Origin: BPGX01 sp037447455
GTDB lineage: Bacteria > Bacteroidota > Bacteroidia > B-17B0 > Aurantibacillaceae
Direction: 5' to 3'
Assembly (NCBI GenBank): GCA_037447455.1
Contig: JBBIGQ010000016.1
Coordinates: forward strand, 1 to 58,746
Length of the DNA stretch: 58,746 nucleotides
Shown: one piece after another, positions 50,985 to 58,746 of the stretch
How positions within the stretch are numbered: the stretch's first letter is position 1
Layout of the letters: the number at the start of each line of letters is the position of its first letter
The notes under the pieces: model-generated
What the model was told of the DNA's origin: nothing
Databases searched by the model: none
Seen by the model: the letters and a program-made list of their open reading frames with translations, nothing else
Translations under genes and position numbers: made by a program

Positions 50985-51156
50985 TTAATCCCTGCTTTGA
51001 CTCTCTCAAAGTGATATTCTGTGCACGGTATTATTGAATAGTGTGTTTTAAAAGACCTGATCATCACTCTATAAAATTCATTTGCTAAAATCTTGATTAT
51101 CAGGAAAAACACTCAAACCATATAACCCCCTGTGAAAGCGATTAAAATTCCTTTTG
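50645..51156. other. Decayed region between the acyltransferase relic and the adhesin genes
   Basis: The 512 bp after 50644 contain the GNAT remnant and 12-bp repeats, but no intact gene. From 50985 to 51156 nothing is recognised; a 42-codon frame at 50936-51064 has no supporting context. No strong terminator was found for the adhesin gene that ends at 51157. Confidence 0.6.
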
Positions 51157-54100
51157 CTAATCCTTACCCGGCAGGCAGGTTACGTGCCCAGTATATTCGT
51201 ATTTATTCCCTTTTATATCTTGTGCATATATCTTATATACATATACATCTTGCTTTGCTTTTCCTTCACTCCCTTTCACACTACCATCCCATCCCTTTTG
51301 AAAATTATTACTTTCAAAAATGAGTTCACCCCATCTATCAAATATCAACATCTTGTAATCATTTTCATCAATGCCAATGCCTTTTACATTAAACACATCG
51401 TTTAATCCATTTCCATCCGGTGTAAATACATCTGGTATAAACAACCTGAAAATAGGTTCTATTCTTACTTTTTTCTTTGTGTAGTTTTCGCAACCGTATT
51501 GATTTTTTGCCACTAAATAAACTTCATAGTCCCCCGCGTATTCATATACGTGATAAGGATGCATTTCAGTAGAGATATTTTGATTGCTATACGGGTCTCC
51601 AAAATACCATTGATAGGTATCTGCATTTTGAGATAAATTGGTAAAATTAATGATTGGATTATCCACCGTTGCAATGGATGGATAGGGTTCAAAATCTGCA
51701 ATGGGTGTAGGATACACTTGGATATAGTTCTGAATAATCGTATCCCATCGACAGGCATATTGATTGGTTACATAAAGCGTTACTGGATAAAAGCCCACTC
51801 CCTCGTAAGTTGTAGATACATTATTCCCACCAATCGTATTGCCATTTCCAAAATTCCAGAAATAGGTATCGTTACTTCCGGTAGATTGTGCTGAAAATGT
51901 TACTACCAGAGGCGGGCATCCTTGACGAATATCTGCTGAAAAATCGCCACGGGGCTTAGGATACACATTGATGACAAAATAAGCAGTGTCTCCCGGATTG
52001 GTGCATCCATCATCTACATACACGCTGTAAATTTGCGGTTGATTATTGTAATCCGCTGTAATTACTATCTCCTGTGTATTAGATCCTGTATTCCAAAACC
52101 ACTGATACGGGCCATTATTACCCGGAGAAATAATATAAGGATGTAAAGTATAACTATCTTCTGAACAAATCCAAATAGTATCATCTTTGAGTTGGAGAGG
52201 CGGCTTGACGGTGATGGTAATAATTTTTTGAGGTGTTTTACAAGCATTCGTATCAACCGCATAAACAGAAAAGGTAGTAGTAGTTGTCAGATTGTTCACC
52301 GTATGTGGCCCGGCGCCGCTTAGTCCACTGGTCGCATCCCAATAGTATTGATACGGCGCTGTTCCATTATAAGCTGCAGCAAACAAGTTGACATTATTAC
52401 CATAACAAATCACTTGATCCGGAGAAGTTACAAGTCCTAATTGCGGTGGCTCTGTAACTGTTATGACAGATGATGTAGTACATCCGTAGTAATCCGTAAC
52501 AATCAAAGTGTAAGTACCCGCCGTTACTCCATTCACAATGCTGTCATGATAATGATAGGGTAACCAATCCAGATAAATCGGAGCAGTTCCATTAGTATAA
52601 GTAGCCACTATGATTCCGTTATTCCCGCCATTACACAATGGAGGAGTATAAGTTATAGAACTAATTTGCGGAACAGAAGGAGCGGGTACCCACACGGTAT
52701 CAGAGTATACACAATTGTTTACATCCGTAATCGTGAGTGTATATACTTGATTGCCTGCAAGGCCCGAAATACTGGAAGTATTTGTAGCCCCGGTGCTCCA
52801 TTGGTATTGATAGGGCTGAACCCCACCTTGTATATTACTAAATATCATTCCATTATTTTGATTACATCTATCTGGGATAGTAGTAAACAAAAACTTAACT
52901 TGTTGTGGTTGATTAATAGGAATATACTCCATTTTAGAACATCCATTATTGTCGACTATTGTACAAGTATACGTATCATAAGGCACATTTGTAATTATGT
53001 TACTATTACTCACATTAGGGTTCCAACTATAAGTAAAAGGTCCTGTTCCACCAATGGCAGTAACAGTAGCACTTCCATCGCTTCCATTGTAACATGTAAT
53101 ACTATTAGATACCACACTGACCAAAATAGCTGGCGGCTCACTTACTTGCACTGTTTGTGTGGCAATACAATTGTTGTCATCCATCACCAATACAGTATAC
53201 GTTCCTGCCATCAAATAATTAGCCGTACTCATCGTGCTTCCTGCTCCGCCATAAGGTTGCCATTCATAATAAATATAATTTCCTATACCACCGCTCGCCT
53301 GAACGGATGCAGAGCCATCGCTAAACTGATAACAGGTAGCCGGTGTAGAAGAAACGGATAAAGTTACAGGCGGTGGCTCCGGGATATTGGTTGTGGTATA
53401 AGATTGGCATCCTGAGCCGTCCACTACATTAATACTATAATTACCGGCAGGGAGGTTGGTTACATTAAAATCGTTATTAGTAGTATTTTGAATTCCCAAT
53501 GATGGGGTAATGGAGAAGTTATATGGACTTGTTCCATTATTCGCACTTGTCAGAATACTACCATCTGAATATCCATAACAAGATACACTTGAATTTGTTA
53601 CACTTAATATGGGATCAAATGGAACAATTACATTAGCAGAATAACTTCCTACACAGGGTCCATTATTTATTTCCTGATAAATTGTAAATATTCCTCCATC
53701 TGGAAAGCTTACAACACTATTTGGTGAAGTTGTTGTAAAGGTGGAGGGAATGGTATTTCCAGTTATCGTATAAGACTGTACTGAGGGGGTCGGATCGCCT
53801 GTATTGGTGATAGTAAATGTGCGGCAATTTTTAGAAGTTATAAATCCTGTTATGGGCAATGGTATTAAATTGACCTGAACGGTTTTTACAAGAGGTGCAC
53901 AATAACAAGGTCCACCTATTGTCAGTGTATAAGTACCTGGTACGTTTGTCGTAAAAGTGGCTCCTGTATAATTACTGATACCACTGCCACCTGGTCCATT
54001 CCAATTATAGTTACCTTGCATGGGCAGCGCTGTAACTGTAGCAGTTGGGCCACAATTATTTAAAACTTGATTGACAATTGTATTATCCCCACACAAAGCA

Positions 54101-54948
54101 TCTACATAGGCCATGCCACCATGCCCGCCTGCACAACAATCTATCGCTGAAATAGTGATTGTCACACTTTGCCCCATATAAGGAGTAAGGTCTAATGTTG
54201 CTACTTGCCATGTGGGATTATAAATTGTTCCGCCAGCATTTTGCCATTGAGGGCATCCATAATTAGAACAAGGGCCGGCTACAATATTAAAATTAGGACA
54301 ACCTAATGGATTGCCGTTTACAGCAACCTGTAATGTAAATTTTGGTTGACACGAGCAACTGTGCCCAGGATCCTGTAAAATCGCTAAAAATGCGATTTGA
54401 AAAAATGTATTACCGGGACCAACTACAAAGGTCTTTGAAATAGTAGTGGTTTTATATCTTCCGGCTAAATCATTCAATTGAGCTACTTGTGTCCCGCCCA
54501 ATGGTGAATTAGGTATAGGTCCAACTATCGGATCATTAAACGGTGTGGTCTTAATTAAGTAAGGGGCATTACTACTTACATTCCATCCATTAAAGCTCCC
54601 TTGTTCAAAATCTTCATTGTTGCAGGCCGCTGTTTGAATAGTTCCTGAATGGATTGTTTTCGCATTATTTAAAGTATATAGATTATATTTTTCATTAATA
54701 AAGACCCGTTTCATATTGTACATAAAAAACTTGTAATCAAATCCCTTTAGACCTTCCTGCTGTGCAATTTGATTGACTTCCTCCCAATTAAATCCCTGCA
54801 AGGAATCTTCATCAAAAGCACAATTGACAAATGAAAATTTTTTCTCACCCTCTTCAATTTCTTTATGTGAATGTTGATGATTTTGAGCCATTGTTAATAA
54901 TGGCAACAGCAACATTAAACATCCCAAAAATTTAATTGTCGTTTTCAT
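51157..54948 (-). CDS. Giant SprB-repeat adhesin with T9SS type B sorting domain
   Basis: 1263 aa. Signal peptide (FLGCLMLLLPLLTMAQ); an N-terminal Cys-rich jelly-roll-like domain (FEQGSFNGWNVSSNAP, YVDALCG) at about 115-300; then about six SprB-type repeats of about 77 residues, each with CYxxSDGS, GG, WxP and AGTYTVxVxDxxxC marks; an Ig-like unit; two PKD domains (YFWNFGNGNT, YQWYFGDP); and a C-terminal gliding-motility domain (VFTPDGNGLNDVF, IFDRWGELIFES, YVYKIYAQD). Such proteins are exported by the type IX system and can act as mobile adhesins in gliding. It begins 11 bp after a close paralogue at 54960 and is probably co-transcribed. Expression and motility function are inferred from family. 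Confidence 0.92.
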   Translation of the reverse strand: MKTTIKFLGCLMLLLPLLTMAQNHQHSHKEIEEGEKKFSFVNCAFDEDSLQGFNWEEVNQIAQQEGLKGFDYKFFMYNMKRVFINEKYNLYTLNNAKTIHSGTIQTAACNNEDFEQGSFNGWNVSSNAPYLIKTTPFNDPIVGPIPNSPLGGTQVAQLNDLAGRYKTTTISKTFVVGPGNTFFQIAFLAILQDPGHSCSCQPKFTLQVAVNGNPLGCPNFNIVAGPCSNYGCPQWQNAGGTIYNPTWQVATLDLTPYMGQSVTITISAIDCCAGGHGGMAYVDALCGDNTIVNQVLNNCGPTATVTALPMQGNYNWNGPGGSGISNYTGATFTTNVPGTYTLTIGGPCYCAPLVKTVQVNLIPLPITGFITSKNCRTFTITNTGDPTPSVQSYTITGNTIPSTFTTTSPNSVVSFPDGGIFTIYQEINNGPCVGSYSANVIVPFDPILSVTNSSVSCYGYSDGSILTSANNGTSPYNFSITPSLGIQNTTNNDFNVTNLPAGNYSINVVDGSGCQSYTTTNIPEPPPVTLSVSSTPATCYQFSDGSASVQASGGIGNYIYYEWQPYGGAGSTMSTANYLMAGTYTVLVMDDNNCIATQTVQVSEPPAILVSVVSNSITCYNGSDGSATVTAIGGTGPFTYSWNPNVSNSNIITNVPYDTYTCTIVDNNGCSKMEYIPINQPQQVKFLFTTIPDRCNQNNGMIFSNIQGGVQPYQYQWSTGATNTSSISGLAGNQVYTLTITDVNNCVYSDTVWVPAPSVPQISSITYTPPLCNGGNNGIIVATYTNGTAPIYLDWLPYHYHDSIVNGVTAGTYTLIVTDYYGCTTSSVITVTEPPQLGLVTSPDQVICYGNNVNLFAAAYNGTAPYQYYWDATSGLSGAGPHTVNNLTTTTTFSVYAVDTNACKTPQKIITITVKPPLQLKDDTIWICSEDSYTLHPYIISPGNNGPYQWFWNTGSNTQEIVITADYNNQPQIYSVYVDDGCTNPGDTAYFVINVYPKPRGDFSADIRQGCPPLVVTFSAQSTGSNDTYFWNFGNGNTIGGNNVSTTYEGVGFYPVTLYVTNQYACRWDTIIQNYIQVYPTPIADFEPYPSIATVDNPIINFTNLSQNADTYQWYFGDPYSNQNISTEMHPYHVYEYAGDYEVYLVAKNQYGCENYTKKKVRIEPIFRLFIPDVFTPDGNGLNDVFNVKGIGIDENDYKMLIFDRWGELIFESNNFQKGWDGSVKGSEGKAKQDVYVYKIYAQDIKGNKYEYTGHVTCLPGKD

Positions 54949-54959
54949 ATGTTTTGTTT

Positions 54960-57900
54960 TTAATAATTCCCATCTTTAATATTTCCAATTAATGTAACAT
55001 GTCCAACAAATGTATGTTCTCTATGTAGCAAATCTTCCACAATAATTTTATACACATATACCCCCTGTTCTGCTATTTTAGCTGTTTTTTTAACTCTACC
55101 ATCCCAGCCCACAAAGAAATTTTCAGAAGTAAAAATCACTTCACCCCATCTATCGTAAATATACATTTTATAGGGCGTTTCTAATATGCCAACGCCCTTC
55201 GGTTGAAAAATATCATTGACCATATTCCCGTCGGGTGTAAAGGCATCTGGAATATAAAGAACAAAATCAGGGGTCACTTTTAAGGGTTTTGAAATTCTAT
55301 CTTCACAACCAAACTCGTTGATGGCCAGTAATGTAACATTATATTCCCCAGGTAAATTATAGAAATGTACAGGATTAGCAAAAGTAGTTTGATTATTGGG
55401 TTGATTCGGTGCACCAAAATCCCATAAGTAATTTGTTGCTCCTTGCGATAAATTGGTAAATGTAAACACAGGATCAAAAATAGAAGTTTCATATTTATCT
55501 GGCTCAAAATCTGCTACCGGCTTGGGATGCACAACTATATAAGGATTAGCAATAGTATCAACATAACATCCGTACTGAGAAGTAATAGTGAGTTTTACAG
55601 AATATGTGCCTACACTGGTATATTCGGTGCTTACATGGCTTCCACTTGCTGTGTTTCCATTACCAAAGTCCCATTGATAAGAATCGCCAGACCCATTTGA
55701 AATAGAAGAGAAAAAGACATTCAAAGGCGGACAACCTTCTACAAAATCAGAAGTAAAATAACCTTTAGGTAGCGGATGCACAGAAACTGTTGCAACAGCC
55801 GTTGCATTTGGAACAGAACAGCCATCTGAAATTGTGACCGTATAAGTATTGGGTTGTGTAGGATATATTCCAGACAATGTAATAGATGGAGTAGTAGCAC
55901 CGGTTGACCAAGTGTATGTATAAGGTCCGCCATTACCGGGACTCGTTATATTAGCCCAAATTGTGGCGGGTTGTTGTTGTTCGCACACTGTTGTAAAACT
56001 TCCAGATGCTGAGAGTGGTGGTAATACCGTTATTTTTACCGTATCTGGTCCTATTGAACATCCATTAGCGTCGGTAACATTGACAACATAATTAGAAGAA
56101 AGAGTCAATGCCTGATAGTGCGGACCACCGTCCGTAAATATCGCAGGATTCCAATTATAAGTGTATGGTGGCGTTCCACCGATTGGAATGGCTTGCACAG
56201 TGCCGGTTGTCCCATAACAAATGGTATGTGAAGGTGTAACTTGCAAGCCTAAAGCCGGTGGCTGAATCACGTTGATAGTGGTATAAGTACTGCAACCATA
56301 AGCATCTGTGATTGTGACTGTATAAGTATTAGCAGGAAGATTGTTGATTGTAGTTATGGGAGGATGGTTCCCGGGTTGCCAATTTATGGTGGTTGGTGCT
56401 GTTCCATTAATAAACGTTACAGATGCTGAACCATCACTTCCTCCATAACATAAGGGAGGTGTATAAGAAGTAGAAATAATCAATGGAGGAGGAGGATTGG
56501 GAATAGTAACGGTATCCATTACTGTACAATTGTTCGCATCGCTTACAAATACTGAATAAGTTAACCCACCTGTTAATCCTATTGCTACTGAATTGGTTTG
56601 CACAGGTACAGAGCTCCAGCTATAAGTCAGTGGACTTACACCGCCTGTAGCAGAAACAGTAGCACTTCCATTAGCATTTCCACAAGTAGCGGGATCAGAC
56701 ACTATAGAATTGATAACAAGTGGCGGAGGTTCAAATATCTGAACTGTATCACTTAATATACAACCGTTTAAATCTTTAATATACACTGTATACACACCGG
56801 CACTTAAACTATATGCTGTTTGACCATACCAATTAATAGGTTGCCAGGTAAATGTATAAGCTCCTCCTCCTACGACAGATACAGAAGCAGATCCATTAGA
56901 TAAACCATTGCAAGTAATGCTTTGTGTTTGTATCACCGTAGCAGAATATGCAGGTGGTAGCACAACATTAAATACGGTATTGGAAGTACAAGCATTGGCG
57001 TCCCCAACTGTAATAGTATAAGTACCTTGTAGAACATTAATGTTAGCAGATGAAGTTATTCCTGCAGGAATAGAAGTATAGGTGTAATTTCCAACACCTC
57101 CACTGGCATAAATATACACTGTATTACTCGATATACCCAAACATCCTGTATTATCAACTTGTTGTGATATTGTAAAATTTATAGGGGGCGGCTGCACCAT
57201 TTGTACTGCCGATTGAATGGTACAATTATTAGCATCTTTTACAACAACTGTATAATTTCCTGCTCCAAGATTAGAGGCCGTATAGGTTATAGAAACAATA
57301 TTTCCCTGTGCATCGTACCATGTGTAATTATAATTTGGCATACCTCCGGTTACAGTACAACTTGCAATACCATTGTAAGCTCCATAACACAAAACACTTT
57401 GTTGTTCAACAGCTGTAAGCGTTAAAGCTGGTGGTTCTGTGATAGTGATTGTGGTGTCTTTTACACAATTATTCGCATCAGTAACAAACACCGTGTATGT
57501 TCCTGCTTGTAAGTTAGATATGTTGGGAGTATTAAAACCTCCCGGATTCCACTGGTAGGTAAAACCACCCACGCCGCCTACTCCCAAAACATTTGCAGAT
57601 CCATCGTTTCCTCCATTACAACTTACAGATTGTGTATTTAAAATGAGTATGTTTAAAGGGGGCGGCTCTCCAATATCAATACTTGCTGTTTTCACACATC
57701 CATTTATATCTGTAACAATTAAGGTATAATCTCCAGCAGTAAGATTCCCTGCATAAGGATTCACGCTAATAGTATTGGTTCCATCCGTCCATGCAAAGTT
57801 GTAAAAACCTGCTCCTCCGCTCGCATTACCTGTTGCAGCACCATCTGACCCGCCATAACAAGCCACGTCGGTAGGAGTAATACTGATAGTAATATCGGGC

Positions 57901-58746
57901 GGTTGGTTGATATTAAACGCCGCCGTTTGAGTAGGGCAACTATTAGCATCTGTAACAGAAACAGTGTAACTTCCGGCAGATAAGCCATTTACCGTATTAT
58001 TAGGCGTAGCCCCCGGTGAAGGTGCCCAATTGTATGAGTATGGTGGAGTGCCGCCTGTAACATTTACAGTAGCTGAACCATTACTTTGTCCGTAGCATTG
58101 TAACGACCTTGTTTGTACGCCGGTAATATTTAATGGGGCAGGTTGAGTAATTGTAACCGTTTCAGAAAACACACATCCTCCTCCTGCATCACTGTATTGA
58201 ACGGTGTAAGTACCTGGTGAAAGTCCGCTGACACTTTGACTATTAGATCCATTACTCCATGTATAAGTAATAGGGGGTGTGCCGCCTGTTACGTTTAATG
58301 TAGCGGATCCATTAGCGAAGCCATTACAAGTGATATTTTGGGAAGTTATATTAGCGGAAACAATTGAAGTTGTATAAATCGTAATAACTACTACACCATT
58401 TCCTCCGTCTTGTGCTGAAACTCCAGTTGCTGGCGAACCATTACCTCCTATTGCACAACCCGCACACAGTGATGGATCTAAACTATTACCCGGTACATTC
58501 CCTGAGCCGTTATTTATAGTGCCTCCCGGAGCAAAACTATTTCCACCACCTCCGCCGCCGCCGCCACAATCACATCCTCCTGGAGAAGCATTACCTCCGT
58601 TCCCACCTAATGTATAACCGCCACCGCCTCCACCACCGCCTCCACCATCACCTATATTCCCTCCATTCCCACCATTGCCTCCAGCATTTGAAGAAGCATT
58701 CCCACCAGCCCCACCAGCATTAAACCCATTTTGACCTCCGCCACCG
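54960..58746 (-). CDS. Giant SprB-repeat adhesin, 5' end beyond window edge
   Basis: 1261 codons are inside the window and the frame is open at the right edge; a Met at 58172 is internal, not the start. From the edge: a glycine-rich stretch of about 110 residues with runs of Gly and Asn, closing GGNGVVVITIYTT, then about ten SprB-type repeats (pattern CNGxxNGSA, GGTPPYxYxW, LSAGxYTVxVTDANxC, PPxx), an Ig-like unit, two PKD domains (YQWDFGNGNT, YLWDFGAP) and a type B sorting domain (AFTPDGNMVNDIFQ, IYDRWGEVIFTS, YVYKIIVED). Paired Cys in the repeats probably form disulphides outside the cell. The C-terminal third closely parallels the neighbour at 51157-54948. Confidence 0.92.
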   Translation of the reverse strand, partial: GGGGQNGFNAGGAGGNASSNAGGNGGNGGNIGDGGGGGGGGGGYTLGGNGGNASPGGCDCGGGGGGGGNSFAPGGTINNGSGNVPGNSLDPSLCAGCAIGGNGSPATGVSAQDGGNGVVVITIYTTSIVSANITSQNITCNGFANGSATLNVTGGTPPITYTWSNGSNSQSVSGLSPGTYTVQYSDAGGGCVFSETVTITQPAPLNITGVQTRSLQCYGQSNGSATVNVTGGTPPYSYNWAPSPGATPNNTVNGLSAGSYTVSVTDANSCPTQTAAFNINQPPDITISITPTDVACYGGSDGAATGNASGGAGFYNFAWTDGTNTISVNPYAGNLTAGDYTLIVTDINGCVKTASIDIGEPPPLNILILNTQSVSCNGGNDGSANVLGVGGVGGFTYQWNPGGFNTPNISNLQAGTYTVFVTDANNCVKDTTITITEPPALTLTAVEQQSVLCYGAYNGIASCTVTGGMPNYNYTWYDAQGNIVSITYTASNLGAGNYTVVVKDANNCTIQSAVQMVQPPPINFTISQQVDNTGCLGISSNTVYIYASGGVGNYTYTSIPAGITSSANINVLQGTYTITVGDANACTSNTVFNVVLPPAYSATVIQTQSITCNGLSNGSASVSVVGGGAYTFTWQPINWYGQTAYSLSAGVYTVYIKDLNGCILSDTVQIFEPPPLVINSIVSDPATCGNANGSATVSATGGVSPLTYSWSSVPVQTNSVAIGLTGGLTYSVFVSDANNCTVMDTVTIPNPPPPLIISTSYTPPLCYGGSDGSASVTFINGTAPTTINWQPGNHPPITTINNLPANTYTVTITDAYGCSTYTTINVIQPPALGLQVTPSHTICYGTTGTVQAIPIGGTPPYTYNWNPAIFTDGGPHYQALTLSSNYVVNVTDANGCSIGPDTVKITVLPPLSASGSFTTVCEQQQPATIWANITSPGNGGPYTYTWSTGATTPSITLSGIYPTQPNTYTVTISDGCSVPNATAVATVSVHPLPKGYFTSDFVEGCPPLNVFFSSISNGSGDSYQWDFGNGNTASGSHVSTEYTSVGTYSVKLTITSQYGCYVDTIANPYIVVHPKPVADFEPDKYETSIFDPVFTFTNLSQGATNYLWDFGAPNQPNNQTTFANPVHFYNLPGEYNVTLLAINEFGCEDRISKPLKVTPDFVLYIPDAFTPDGNMVNDIFQPKGVGILETPYKMYIYDRWGEVIFTSENFFVGWDGRVKKTAKIAEQGVYVYKIIVEDLLHREHTFVGHVTLIGNIKDGNY

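Noticed and set aside
50936..51064. 42-codon minus-strand frame with ATG
   Set aside because: No promoter, no overlap with a gene and no recognisable sequence; part of it is in the 12-bp repeat.
51157..58746. Regular repeat signal that might be read as a CRISPR array or tandem DNA repeats
   Set aside because: The repeats are about 230 bp, diverged in DNA and conserved only in protein, in one open frame each; they are SprB-type domains.
1..58746. tRNA, rRNA, riboswitch or insertion sequence
   Set aside because: I looked through the intergenic gaps by eye and saw no cloverleaf-like, conserved RNA or transposase sequence; a covariance-model search was not possible.

Overview
The window is AT-rich DNA from a member of the Bacteroidota. 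The signs are type IX secretion C-terminal domains, SprB-type adhesin repeats, a MurF-alanine racemase fusion, a DUF5683 protein, very few Shine-Dalgarno sites, and at least thirteen exact matches to the Bacteroidota -7 promoter element TAnnTTTG close upstream of genes. I would not assign a lower rank. No tRNA, rRNA, CRISPR array, insertion sequence or complete prophage was recognised.

Left part (1-11378, all minus strand): a RecQ-like helicase cut by the left edge; a cyclase/kynurenine formamidase-family protein with MurF; an M3 oligopeptidase, a TM2-domain protein and superoxide dismutase in one run; PriA; and a D15/BamA-like outer-membrane protein. From 11454 the plus strand carries a 6-pyruvoyl/6-carboxy-tetrahydropterin synthase homologue and folE, two small unknown genes, then a tightly coupled run from phoH through surface-glycan genes: GmhA, a heptose-1-phosphate nucleotidyltransferase/GmhB-like phosphatase fusion, four glycosyltransferase or epimerase genes, a glutamine-dependent amidotransferase of the asparagine synthetase family, and a WcaF-like acetyltransferase. 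A small T9SS type B surface protein follows.

Middle part (23422-41224): a Dph6-like ATP pyrophosphatase, recG, an RsmB-type methyltransferase, two lipoproteins, a glycosyltransferase, a TatD-like protein that has lost its metal ligands, RNase R, a two-gene trypsin-like protease unit, a ferredoxin with a U32 protein, thymidine kinase behind a 101-bp tandem repeat, the MurF-Alr fusion, and a FemAB/GNAT-like protein. Several convergent pairs touch or overlap; one pair shares a hairpin that contains both stop codons.

Right part (41286-58746): a large secreted beta-propeller protein with a T9SS type A tail, a cell-envelope group (DUF5683, YihY/BrkB, PBP4-type carboxypeptidase), a lysine-rich small protein, frr, a small membrane protein, a decayed stretch with two broken genes (an O-acyltransferase and a GNAT acetyltransferase), and two giant tandem SprB-repeat adhesins, the second running off the right edge through a glycine-rich region.

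The strongest candidates for undescribed biology are the protease/YbjN-like gene pair at 33036-35313 (whose protease lacks an ordinary start codon), the TatD pseudoenzyme at 30072-30728, and the pair of atypical MurF proteins. All functional calls come from reading motifs by eye; no database search was run.
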